Assembly: GCA_004376305.1 (NCBI GenBank)
Contig: SOKD01000292.1
Coordinates: forward strand, 1 to 13,397
DNA length: 13,397 bases
DNA from: Candidatus Cloacimonadota bacterium
GTDB lineage: Bacteria > Hydrothermota > E44-bin80
Direction of reading: 5' to 3'
Shown here: positions 1 through 7,463 of the stretch, in pieces
Layout of the letters: every line of letters begins with the position of its first letter
How positions within the stretch are numbered: position 1 is the stretch's first letter
Notes under the pieces: generated by a model
Database searches by the model: none
Told to the model about the DNA's origin: nothing
What the model saw: the letters and a program-made list of their open reading frames with translations, nothing else
Translations under genes and position numbers: made by a program

Positions 1-2300
1 TTAATAACGACGAATTTACCTACCTGGATCTTGCCGCTGGGAAGTTCCTCAACACTGAAGAGATAGATGCCGGAAACAATGCCCTGTATGTCCCTTGTAA
101 TAAGATTCCAGTTCTCATAACTCTTGTTGCTTCTCGAGTAATCATGCTCAATAGTACTGACAAGATCACCGGCAAGACTGTAGATGCGTATCATGCACCG
201 GGGCGGAAGATTCGCAAAACAGAGCCTCCGCTTGTGCTCGTTCCAGCCAAATCCCTCCCAGTCCTCCCACTTCAAATCAATGTATTTCTGTGTCTGGCTG
301 ATACGGTACGGATTCGGTATCACCACTACTTCACTCGTCCCATCACTCATCGGCGATGGATAGGTAATTTCCTTGTTCCCTAAAATAGAACTTTCTAAGA
401 CAGGAAGAACCGTTCCTGTATTGAAGGGCCATCCCTTGTCAAATGCGGAAACACCGTAGTAATGCGGTGTGTAATTGAGGATGTTCTTATCCACAAACTT
501 GTACCAGGTTATACCATCAATAACCGTCTCCTCCGGCATACCACGGTTCCATGCAATGGGTACCGTGTTCGTTGTATCGGTATAGTCAATCCTGTCATAC
601 TCCTTCAATAATGTCCATTCTCCAGGAACACCCGTCTCACTCCGGTAGATACGATATCCCTCAAAATAGTTTGTATCAAGTCCCGCAGGGGCACCGCTCA
701 ACGTGGCAACAAAGATGTTCTTGTAGGTTTCAGAAACCTTGTCCCAGAGGATCGTTACCTCCTGGTCGCCGGGTATAACCTGAATGTTCGGTATCGGCGG
801 CGGCGGCGGACCAACAAAATCGGGAATACCATCACCGGTTAACCAAACCGTATCTGCATCATCAAAGGGAGGTCCGATTGTATCATACAGCACATACTCA
901 CCCTTGTATCCATCACCAATGGTATCACCAGCCAGTGGTGTGTCAAAACCCGGGTTATCGTATATCCGGTATGCCCAACTTGCATTTAACGAGATATCGG
1001 AAAAGTCATAGTTCCCATATTCAGTGACAAAATCCTCACCTGCTATGTAGGCAATAATCAATGAGAGCGTATCATCAGGGTTGATATCGTACGGTCCGAA
1101 GGAGAGGAGGTAACGTGTATCGTTGATACTATCGACACCGGTAGGAAAAGAATGATTTGGGTCTGCATTGACACCCCGTTCTCCGACCTGGTCGGGATCA
1201 AAATACCCGTTGCTCAGAACCTTGTATTTATTCACATCCCCGTCAGGGGTTCCTTCAACATCGGATGGGTCAGATGAAATATTCGGCCCCCAGTCCTTTG
1301 TAGCATCCATATTTCCAACCCACCAATTGTACGAGACCTGAGTTGGTGGTGGATAGAGGATTCGTGTTCCTGTTGCTCCATCTGCTGAAACCGGCCAGTC
1401 TCTATGCAGGGGATGATTCGATAACCCGGGATCAGGTTCCTTGTCACCGTCAAAATCGGCAACCCAGGCAAGGTTGATCAATTCATTGGGGTCATCTATT
1501 TTAGAGCTACCCTCTATTGGATTTCCCAAACTGTCGTAGAAGTTGGCACCCCACAAAGTATCGGTGTCGTCCCTCCAACGTCTGAATCCCGTAATGTCAT
1601 CCTGCGCTTTGTCTGTCCAATCATAATCAGGTCCCCACGGTCCAACATCTCCATCAATGTACAATCCAAAAAAGAGTTTGCTCAATGTATAACTGCTGAT
1701 ACTTATCATATCGAACTTGAGGAAGACGAAATCCTGATTGTATGCATAGCTCCATGCATAATCGGTTTGTTCAATTCTCAATCCCATGGAACGGTGGCCA
1801 GCCGGAGATGCATTGACGACAAAATCATCCGTATATGCCATGAAGAAATCTTCCTCAGAAATAGCATCAGAATCAGGGTCTCGTGATGACCTCACAAAAA
1901 TGGTATCTGAATCCGCATTGGTTGGCCAGAATTCGTTCTCCCTCTGCCATCCATCAGCACCCACAGAACACAATGTATCTGCTGTTGTATCAGAGGTCTG
2001 AATAATCGCGCCTACCCAGACTGCGCCCTGGAACAGGTAATCTTCATGGGAACCACCCGGGAATTCGCAGGAGGGGAAGTTCTTGCCATAAATTTTCCAC
2101 TCGCCGGCGTTTCCGAAGAAACCGTAGTTAGTGGATGTTATCCAGATATTTCCCACATCATGATATTTGTACTGGATGGTTGGTTTTGTTCCTGTCTGGA
2201 TGCCAATGTGTTGCTCACCAGAAGAATCATAATACGCATAGATATATGTCATGGTGCATACAATAAAGAAGATGATACATATCTTTACCATTGTTTTCAT
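1..2300 (-). CDS. Large secreted surface protein with FN3-like domain and C-terminal sandwich/sorting module (3' end cut by window)
   Basis: Reading the minus strand from ATG 2300-2298, the frame stays open for 766 codons to the left edge, so at least the stop codon is missing. The N-terminus is a signal peptide: Lys2 and Lys6, then a hydrophobic stretch to about residue 23 (YIYA). Residues ~90-125 hold an aromatic/Gly-rich module (FQGAVWVGAI, then a Cys-Ser-Val-Gly-Ala-Asp-Gly-Trp run). The middle is rich in Asp, Gly and Trp. A proline run (PPPPPIP) near residue 500 leads into an FN3-like segment (~500-625). From ~660 (VVVIPNPYR), a terminal module follows with IRIYSLAGDLV and SGIYLFSVEE, breaking off at GKFVVI. 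I know this terminal module from exported proteins of FCB and related candidate phyla, where such ends often act in sorting or anchoring. The cargo function is unknown. AAGGAG lies 5 bases before the ATG. No frameshift was seen when the whole frame was translated. Confidence 0.9.
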   Translation of the reverse strand, partial: MKTMVKICIIFFIVCTMTYIYAYYDSSGEQHIGIQTGTKPTIQYKYHDVGNIWITSTNYGFFGNAGEWKIYGKNFPSCEFPGGSHEDYLFQGAVWVGAIIQTSDTTADTLCSVGADGWQRENEFWPTNADSDTIFVRSSRDPDSDAISEEDFFMAYTDDFVVNASPAGHRSMGLRIEQTDYAWSYAYNQDFVFLKFDMISISSYTLSKLFFGLYIDGDVGPWGPDYDWTDKAQDDITGFRRWRDDTDTLWGANFYDSLGNPIEGSSKIDDPNELINLAWVADFDGDKEPDPGLSNHPLHRDWPVSADGATGTRILYPPPTQVSYNWWVGNMDATKDWGPNISSDPSDVEGTPDGDVNKYKVLSNGYFDPDQVGERGVNADPNHSFPTGVDSINDTRYLLSFGPYDINPDDTLSLIIAYIAGEDFVTEYGNYDFSDISLNASWAYRIYDNPGFDTPLAGDTIGDGYKGEYVLYDTIGPPFDDADTVWLTGDGIPDFVGPPPPPIPNIQVIPGDQEVTILWDKVSETYKNIFVATLSGAPAGLDTNYFEGYRIYRSETGVPGEWTLLKEYDRIDYTDTTNTVPIAWNRGMPEETVIDGITWYKFVDKNILNYTPHYYGVSAFDKGWPFNTGTVLPVLESSILGNKEITYPSPMSDGTSEVVVIPNPYRISQTQKYIDLKWEDWEGFGWNEHKRRLCFANLPPRCMIRIYSLAGDLVSTIEHDYSRSNKSYENWNLITRDIQGIVSGIYLFSVEELPSGKIQVGKFVVI

Positions 2301-2344
2301 ATTCTCTCCTTAGCGATGGTTTTTTTTAATATTTACAGCGGTAT

Positions 2345-2373
2345 ATTATATAATGAAAATTCGGGTTTGTCAA
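2345..2373 (-). promoter_or_regulatory. Consensus sigma70-type promoter for the surface-protein gene
   Basis: On the minus strand TTGACA (2373-2368) is followed after exactly 17 bases by TATAAT (2350-2345). Both hexamers match the consensus fully. Transcription would start near 2338, giving a leader of about 38 bases with AAGGAG (2311-2306) just before the ATG at 2300. Position, spacing and orientation all fit. Activity is inferred, not shown. Confidence 0.8.
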
Positions 2374-2408
2374 GCAAAAAACGGGTGATGGTAAAAAGTC
2401 GTATTTTC

Positions 2409-2437
2409 TTGACAGAAAAAGAAAATAATGATAGAAA
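2409..2437 (+). promoter_or_regulatory. Possible promoter for the plus-strand lipoprotein/pyr cluster
   Basis: TTGACA at 2409-2414 matches the -35 consensus. After 17 bases comes TAGAAA (2432-2437), four of six matches to a -10 box. Transcription would start near 2444, very close to the start codons of the TPR gene, which weakens the call. A second candidate is the TATAAT at 2349-2354, which overlaps the divergent promoter's -10 but has only a weak -35 (TTAATA at 2326-2331). Confidence 0.3.
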
Positions 2438-2451
2438 GAATGGAGATGGAA

Positions 2452-3924
2452 ATGATTAATCGGGCGATGAAATATAAAGTACACATATTTATCCTTATTA
2501 TCCCCTTTGTTTTTTCCGGCTGCGCATATTACAACACATTCTACAATGCAAAAACTGCATACAACAAAGCAATGAAGTCCAAGGAAAATGCACCCAATAA
2601 AAAGGCACCTGTTGATTTGCTGGATAAAGTGATTGAAAAGTGTGGAAAAGTGATGAAATATCACTCGAAATCGCGCTGGGTAGATGATGCGATTACCCTT
2701 ATGGGTAAGGCATATCTTGAAAAGGGGGAATATGATAAAGCGCTCAGGAAGTTTGAAGAACTCGTTATCTATTACCCTGAAAGTCCGTTTGCAGAAGAAG
2801 CTCTCTATCTTACAGGGGTTACCTACCTTCAAAGGGATGATTACAGTCTTGCCATTGGTTCTTTTAATCAAATCTTGAACATGAAGAAAGGCGTGTTTGC
2901 AGATGATGCATGCTATATGATTGTTGAATCGTACTACAAGAAAAAGGATTATGATAATCTTCTTGATCATGCGAGAAATTTTCTAACAAATTTCCCCGGG
3001 AGCGCTTATCTTCCGAAAACCCTCCTTCTTATGGGGAATGTGTACCTGCAGAGGGAGGAATATGCTGAGTCTGCAAAGATACTCAAAAAGGCACGTGCTT
3101 CTGCGCGGAAGCGGGAGGATAAGAACAGTATTGACGAGAAGTATGCAGTGGTTCTCATTAAAATGGGTAACATTGAAGAAGGTCTTTCAATTCTGAAGGA
3201 CCTCTCTGAAAGAACCATACTGCAGGAAAGAACCGCGACTCTGAGTTTTGAGATTGTGAATGCTTATATTCAGGAAATAAATTTTGACAGGGCATTAAAG
3301 GAATTAGACAATTTTATTTCTTTGTACCCGTCCGGACGGTATGCTGCTGAGGCATTTTATAGAAAGGGGATTATTTATGAAGAGAACCTGGGTGATGCAG
3401 AAAATGCTATAGCAGCGTATGATAATGCATTAAAATTGAATCCAGCAGATGAGATCAGATCAAAAGCAACAAAGAAAACAACGGTTCTTAAGGAGATTGC
3501 TCAATACCGAAAAATAATAGCCAATCCAGACAGCAGTACAGACCTTTCCAAAATTCATTTTCTACTTGCAGAAACATATCTCTTTGGCAAGGCAAATGCT
3601 GATACTGCAATAATTGAGTACAAAACTGTTCTGGATAATTATTCTTTGGGTCCACTTGCACCCAGAGCTGCAATGGCTCTTGCATGGATACACGAATATG
3701 ATAAGCAGGATACAAGCGATGCACTTGAAATGTATAAACTAATTATTGAGAATTTTCCTTTAACGGAATATTCGCGTTCAGCAGAAGAAGCGCTCAAAAG
3801 GTTGATGCCAGATAAGCAAGAAGAGGAAGATACGGAGGAAGAAGGAGGAACAGAAGCAGAAACATCCGGAGAAGAAAAGGAAGCTCCTGAACAGAATGAA
3901 ACAGGTAAGCACAAGAATGAGTAA
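2452..3924 (+). CDS. Tetratricopeptide-repeat outer-membrane-type lipoprotein (BamD/YbgF-like TPR array)
   Basis: A 490-residue lipoprotein. From ATG 2452 it has a basic N-terminus, a hydrophobic core (VHIFILIIPFVF) and a lipobox FSGC with the lipidated Cys at residue 24. The Cys is followed by AYYNTFYNAK, a motif I recognise from TPR lipoproteins of FCB-group bacteria. The rest is helical TPR repeats, for example around YLEKGEYDKALRKFEELVIY and its recurrences (YLQRDDYSLAIGSF, YLQREEYAESAKIL), resembling BamD and YbgF/CpoB repeats. The last ~35 residues are a Glu-rich, probably disordered tail. Such proteins scaffold envelope complexes; the partner here is unknown. The start at 2452 is chosen because GGAG (2442-2445) lies 6 bases upstream. 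ATG 2428 and ATG 2467 (MKYKVHIF...) are in frame, and 2467 would also give a good signal peptide. The stop codon overlaps the pyrK start. Confidence 0.85.
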   Translation: MINRAMKYKVHIFILIIPFVFSGCAYYNTFYNAKTAYNKAMKSKENAPNKKAPVDLLDKVIEKCGKVMKYHSKSRWVDDAITLMGKAYLEKGEYDKALRKFEELVIYYPESPFAEEALYLTGVTYLQRDDYSLAIGSFNQILNMKKGVFADDACYMIVESYYKKKDYDNLLDHARNFLTNFPGSAYLPKTLLLMGNVYLQREEYAESAKILKKARASARKREDKNSIDEKYAVVLIKMGNIEEGLSILKDLSERTILQERTATLSFEIVNAYIQEINFDRALKELDNFISLYPSGRYAAEAFYRKGIIYEENLGDAENAIAAYDNALKLNPADEIRSKATKKTTVLKEIAQYRKIIANPDSSTDLSKIHFLLAETYLFGKANADTAIIEYKTVLDNYSLGPLAPRAAMALAWIHEYDKQDTSDALEMYKLIIENFPLTEYSRSAEEALKRLMPDKQEEEDTEEEGGTEAETSGEEKEAPEQNETGKHKNE

Positions 3925-4696
3925 AGTGCGAGATTATCGGGCAGTTGTATTGAGTAATCGAGCTATAGATGATATGGTTTTTCTTATGGAACTGTTTCTT
4001 CCTGATTTTGATGTTCCCGTAATCCCGGGGCAGTTTGTTATGATACAGATAGATGAGTCATACGATCCGTTTCTCAGAAGACCATACAGTATTTTCGAAT
4101 GCGAGAACGCTACAATGAAGATACTGCTCAAGGTGGTTGGTAGAGGTTCCGAAATAATATCAAGAAAGACAGAAAATGACAAAATTAACATTTTAGGTCC
4201 TCTTGGCACAGGATTCACCGATGATGAAAAAAGGTATCCTGTGCTTGTTGCTGGTGGTATGGGAATAGTGCCGCTCTGGTTTCTTGCAACGAGAATGAAG
4301 CAAAAGGGTATGGATTTTTCGCTGGTGTTTGGTGAGTTGACAGCATCAACCCTTGGCGAGGAGATTGGAAAAACCTTTCAAGAAAAAGTTCTTTTTGTAA
4401 CCGATGATGGGACACGGGGAGCAAAGGCTACAGTATCCGATGCTCTTCCATCAATTGTTGACAGTATTTCCCATGAAATAATTTCCATATACAGTTGTGG
4501 TCCGAGCAGGATGATGCAAAAGGTAATTGCATTCGGAGAAAAGAGCGATATTCCGGTTTTTGTGTCCCTTGAAGCAAGAATGGCATGTGGCATTGGAGTA
4601 TGTCTCGGTTGCAGTGTGCAAAGAAAAGGCGCAGATGGGTTTGTAACGGTTTGCAAAAAGGGACCGGTGTTTAAATCCGACAAGGTGGTGTTTTGA
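3917..4696 (+). CDS. pyrK: Dihydroorotate dehydrogenase B, electron-transfer subunit
   Basis: PyrK passes electrons from dihydroorotate oxidation in PyrD to NAD+ through FAD and a [2Fe-2S] cluster. The 259-residue product has the ferredoxin-reductase layout. RPYS at 55-58 is the FAD site, GPLGTGF lies at 94-100, GGMGIVP at 113-119 and SCGP at 193-196 belong to the NAD-binding half, and the PyrK Cys cluster is C224-x4-C229-x2-C232-x13-C246. The length is normal for the family. ATG 3917 is preferred over the in-frame ATG 3896 because it forms an ATGAGTAA overlap with the end of the TPR gene, which suggests translational coupling, and because AGGTAAG lies just upstream. The gene overlaps pyrD at its 3' end. 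Confidence 0.95.
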   Translation: MSKVRDYRAVVLSNRAIDDMVFLMELFLPDFDVPVIPGQFVMIQIDESYDPFLRRPYSIFECENATMKILLKVVGRGSEIISRKTENDKINILGPLGTGFTDDEKRYPVLVAGGMGIVPLWFLATRMKQKGMDFSLVFGELTASTLGEEIGKTFQEKVLFVTDDGTRGAKATVSDALPSIVDSISHEIISIYSCGPSRMMQKVIAFGEKSDIPVFVSLEARMACGIGVCLGCSVQRKGADGFVTVCKKGPVFKSDKVVF

Positions 4697-5604
4697 AGCT
4701 TGATTTATCAACAAAGATCGGCACCGTACTATTCAAGAATCCTGTTTTAGCTGCTTCCGGAACATCAGGGTATGGTGCCATATTGAACGATATTTTTGAC
4801 GTTTCTCAGCTCGGGGGGATTATTACGAAGTCGATCACGGTGAAACCGCGAAAAGGCAATCCACCTCCGAGAATCATTGAAACTTCCTGTGGAATGCTCA
4901 ATTCCATTGGGCTTGAGAATAGAGGAATTCAATATTTTCTCGATGAAAATCTTCCCCGGTTAAAAACATTTAAGACAAATGTTATTGCAAGTATTGCAGG
5001 AAATTCAGATGAAGAATACGCAATGCTTGCTGAGACACTGAATAAACAGGTGGACGCGATCGAAGTAAATATCTCATGTCCAAATGTTAAAGAAGGTGGA
5101 ATGAGCTTTGGACAGGAATTGCATTCCACAAGAAAGGTAGTGGAAACCGTAAAGGCGGTTTCGTCAATTCCTATCATTGTGAAATTGACGCCCAATGTTA
5201 CCAGAATTGAGGATTTTGCAAAAGTATGCGAGGAGAGCGGAGCTGATGCAATTTCGCTTGTCAATACGTATAAGGGGCTTTCTATTGATATTCGTAGCAG
5301 AAGATCAAATATTGGTGCATTTACAGGGGGTTTATCCGGTCCTGCAATTAAACCTCTTGCGCTGTATGCAGTGTGGAAAACCGCAAAGACAGTAGGTATC
5401 CCTGTTATAGGCTGTGGGGGGGTTATGAACTACGTGGATGCAATAGAGTTCTTTATGGCAGGTGCTTCGTTTATTGAGATTGGTTCTGCCACTTTCCGTG
5501 AACCGGATGCTTCATTAAAGATACTCAGGGGAATCAAACAGTTTCTGGAGGATGAAAATATTTGTTGCCTGAATGATATAAAAGGAGTGATACATGAATG
5601 CTAA
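4693..5604 (+). CDS. pyrD: Dihydroorotate dehydrogenase B, catalytic subunit (class 1B)
   Basis: Oxidises dihydroorotate to orotate with FMN and works as a complex with the upstream PyrK. The 303-residue length is typical. Recognisable motifs are NPVLAASGTSGYG (16-28), NSIGLENRG (70-78), NISCPN (126-131) with catalytic Cys129, VKLTPN (163-168), GGLSGPAIKP (212-221) and the FMN-phosphate loop GCGG (240-243). A Cys rather than Ser as catalytic base is the class 1 signature, and the adjacent pyrK makes it type 1B. The start codon is TTG, overlapping the TGA stop of pyrK by two bases (TTGA), with AAGGTG five bases upstream. Coupled translation is likely and would suit a 1:1 complex. The 3' end overlaps the next gene by 11 bases. 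Confidence 0.96.
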   Translation: MKLDLSTKIGTVLFKNPVLAASGTSGYGAILNDIFDVSQLGGIITKSITVKPRKGNPPPRIIETSCGMLNSIGLENRGIQYFLDENLPRLKTFKTNVIASIAGNSDEEYAMLAETLNKQVDAIEVNISCPNVKEGGMSFGQELHSTRKVVETVKAVSSIPIIVKLTPNVTRIEDFAKVCEESGADAISLVNTYKGLSIDIRSRRSNIGAFTGGLSGPAIKPLALYAVWKTAKTVGIPVIGCGGVMNYVDAIEFFMAGASFIEIGSATFREPDASLKILRGIKQFLEDENICCLNDIKGVIHEC

Positions 5605-5986
5605 AATTGTATTCGTGTTGATTGTTTGCATCTTTCTTTCCTCATGTGCTCCTTCGAGAAGATTTACCGGAAAGACAGGTAAAGTATCGGCAAAATCTTA
5701 TGGGACACTTATTGGGTATGCTACCTATTACGGACCGGGATTTCACGGGAATAAAACTGCGTCTGGAGAAGTCTTCGATATGTATAAGATGACATGTGCA
5801 CACAGAACCTTGCCGTTTGGCACGATACTGCTTGTTACCAATTTATCGAACAGTAAAAGTGTACAGGTCAGAGTCAATGATAGGGGACCGTTTGTGAAGA
5901 ATGTTATAATAGACCTTTCGCTTGGCTCTGCGAAGAAAATTGATCTTGATGGCAAGGAGATGGTTGAAGTAAAGATAATGAAGTAG
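5594..5986 (+). CDS. rlpA: RlpA-like lipoprotein, DPBB-domain peptidoglycan lytic transglycosylase
   Basis: A 130-residue lipoprotein whose signal peptide ends in the lipobox LSSC (Cys18). It carries a single double-psi beta-barrel domain (~40-128). The RlpA signature residues are Glu59 (TASGE), His70 (CAHRTLPFGT) and Asp96 (VNDRGPF). Their spacings of 11 and 37 residues match those of the catalytic residues reported for Pseudomonas aeruginosa RlpA, which cleaves peptidoglycan lacking stem peptides. There is no C-terminal SPOR domain, so it is a short form that cannot target septa that way. AAGGAG (5581-5586) precedes the ATG, and the gene begins inside the end of pyrD, in the middle of the pyrimidine genes. 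Family assignment is strong; enzymatic activity is inferred. Confidence 0.9.
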   Translation: MNAKIVFVLIVCIFLSSCAPSRRFTGKTGKVSAKSYGTLIGYATYYGPGFHGNKTASGEVFDMYKMTCAHRTLPFGTILLVTNLSNSKSVQVRVNDRGPFVKNVIIDLSLGSAKKIDLDGKEMVEVKIMK

Positions 5987-6038
5987 TTGCAAAGTGATGC
6001 TACAGATGGAGAATAGAGGAGGCAGATAAGGAGGTACC

Positions 6039-6770
6039 ATGCGCATAAAACCAGAAGAGCGACTTATTGTACCGCTAGATGTAATGACATTGCAATCAGC
6101 GAAGAAATTATTGGATACATTAAGTCCTGCTGTAAAGTTTTTCAAGATTGGTTGCATGCTTTTTACTGCCAGTGGACCAGCAGCAGTTGATGAAGTAAAG
6201 AAGAGAGGATGCAAAGTATTTCTGGACCTGAAATACTTTGATATCCCTTCTGTTGTTGCAAAAAGCGTTCAATCACTGGTTAGGATGGACGTTGATATTT
6301 TTACCATTCATACCCTTGGTGGATTTGAATTAATGGAGAGTGTCGTTAAGGTGCTCTGGAATGAAAAAACGAAACCAATCGTTCTCGGTGTAACCATTCT
6401 AACAAGTATTAACGAGGCATTTCTCCGTGATGTGCTTGGCACTTCAGATATTAGCCTTGAGGAAGAGGTGCGAAGATTGGCAGAGATGGCAAGGAGCGCT
6501 GGAGTGGATGGAGTTGTTAGCTCTGCTTTTGAGATAGAGCACATCAAAAGTATCTGTGGGGAAAACTTCGTGGTACTTACTCCTGGTATACGTCCAAAAG
6601 GGGCTGAAAAGTTTGACCAGAAGAGGGTATTAACACCAAAGGAAGCGATACAGAAAGGTGCAGACTATATTGTTGTTGGAAGGCCAATAATTAATGCTCC
6701 TGAGCCCTTAAAGGTTGCTGAGAGCATTATTGAAGAGATAAGAACAGCTTCCAAAGAGAAGAATGTTTGA
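6039..6770 (+). CDS. pyrF: Orotidine 5'-phosphate decarboxylase
   Basis: Catalyses the last step of UMP synthesis, OMP to UMP plus CO2, in the cytoplasm. The 243-residue TIM barrel has VPLDV (Asp14), KIG (Lys36), the catalytic signature FLDLKYFDIP with Asp63, Lys65 and Asp68, IHTLGG (90-95), LTPGIRP (180-186) and VGRPI (213-217) for phosphate binding. The residue two after DIP, usually Thr (DIPxT), is Val72 here. Spacing around LDLK..DIP and GIRP resembles the Escherichia coli-type (group I) enzyme. AAGGAGG sits immediately upstream of the ATG. Reading starts 52 bases after the rlpA-like gene and the gene is followed by a 77-83 base gap holding a palindrome. Confidence 0.95.
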   Translation: MRIKPEERLIVPLDVMTLQSAKKLLDTLSPAVKFFKIGCMLFTASGPAAVDEVKKRGCKVFLDLKYFDIPSVVAKSVQSLVRMDVDIFTIHTLGGFELMESVVKVLWNEKTKPIVLGVTILTSINEAFLRDVLGTSDISLEEEVRRLAEMARSAGVDGVVSSAFEIEHIKSICGENFVVLTPGIRPKGAEKFDQKRVLTPKEAIQKGADYIVVGRPIINAPEPLKVAESIIEEIRTASKEKNV

Positions 6771-6813
6771 ACCAATATTAATTTGATCAAAAGGGATCCA
6801 TATACGCAGGTGT

Positions 6814-6829
6814 ATGTATACGTATACAT
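6814..6829. repeat. 16-bp perfect palindrome in the pyrF-pyrE gap
   Basis: ATGTATACGTATACAT reads identically on both strands. It lies 24 bases before the pyrE ATG and occupies much of the short spacer after pyrF. In DNA it would suit a dimeric regulator's operator; in RNA it is a short, AU-rich and weak hairpin. No T-run follows, so an intrinsic terminator is unlikely. The palindrome is seen directly; the role is unknown. Confidence 0.85.
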
Positions 6830-6853
6830 GAGCATTATACCAGGAAGGTGAAA

Positions 6854-7435
6854 ATGAACGAAATAGTTGAAAAACTACTCATTAATGGTGGAGTAACACT
6901 TGAAGGTCATTTCCTTCTGACATCTGGATTACACAGTGGCTTGTACTTTGAGAAATTCAAAATTCTTGAGAACCCCAGGATTACTTCACTCCTCTGTTCA
7001 AAAATTGCATTTCATTACGCAGCAATACAAATAGACAAGGTAATTGGGCCCACTACAGGTGGAATCATTCTTGCATATGAAATTGCAAAGCAGATCGATG
7101 CTCTTACAGGAATTGCCGAGGAGGAAGAGAAAGGGAAAAGAGTGATTAAACGTGGTTCTGGCGTGAAAAAGGGTGAAAAAATCCTGGTGGTAGATGATGT
7201 TCTGACAACAGGTGGTTCACTTAAGGCTACGATCGATGCGGTGCTGGCAAGTGACGGTGTGATCGTTGGGGTTGCTGTGCTCATAGATAGAAGTGTGAAA
7301 CCTCTTAATATTGATTATCCGTTTTATGCTGTATATCAAAAATCCGTTGAGAACTATGAACCGGATGAATGTCCTCTCTGTAAACAAAATATATTGTTAA
7401 CCAGGCGGGGAGGCAAAAAGAAGATAAAAAACTGA
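6854..7435 (+). CDS. pyrE: Orotate phosphoribosyltransferase
   Basis: Transfers the phosphoribosyl group of PRPP to orotate to make OMP, the substrate of PyrF next door. The 193-residue product has the type I PRTase motif LVVDDVLTTGGS (111-122), GPTTGG (65-70) and an N-terminal segment TSGLHSGLYFEKF typical of OPRT. The C-terminus carries YEPDECPLC with Cys173 and Cys176, a pair I know from many PyrE sequences of the longer bacterial/archaeal type, followed by a basic tail. ATG 6854 is chosen: AGGAAGG (6842-6848) stands five bases upstream. An in-frame GTG at 6848 lies inside that ribosome site and would add only two residues. Confidence 0.95.
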   Translation: MNEIVEKLLINGGVTLEGHFLLTSGLHSGLYFEKFKILENPRITSLLCSKIAFHYAAIQIDKVIGPTTGGIILAYEIAKQIDALTGIAEEEEKGKRVIKRGSGVKKGEKILVVDDVLTTGGSLKATIDAVLASDGVIVGVAVLIDRSVKPLNIDYPFYAVYQKSVENYEPDECPLCKQNILLTRRGGKKKIKN

Positions 7436-7463
7436 TTATTGAAGAAAGAAAACAGGGGGTATA

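Noticed and set aside
784..840. GGCGGCGGCGGCGG run as a possible functional repeat
   Set aside because: On the coding strand it simply encodes a five-proline linker before the FN3-like segment.
2046..2459. 137-codon plus-strand open frame across the divergent promoter region
   Set aside because: It is antisense to the surface protein for most of its length and crosses the promoter and the start of the TPR gene; no ribosome site or domain.
2326..2970. 214-codon open frame on the minus strand
   Set aside because: It is antisense to the TPR lipoprotein gene, starts inside it and has no recognisable family; its Phe/Ile/His-rich product looks like a shadow of Lys/Glu/Asp-rich coding sequence.
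6771..6853. PyrR-type attenuator or riboswitch before pyrE
   Set aside because: The gap is too short and lacks a terminator stem with a T-run; only the palindrome is clear.
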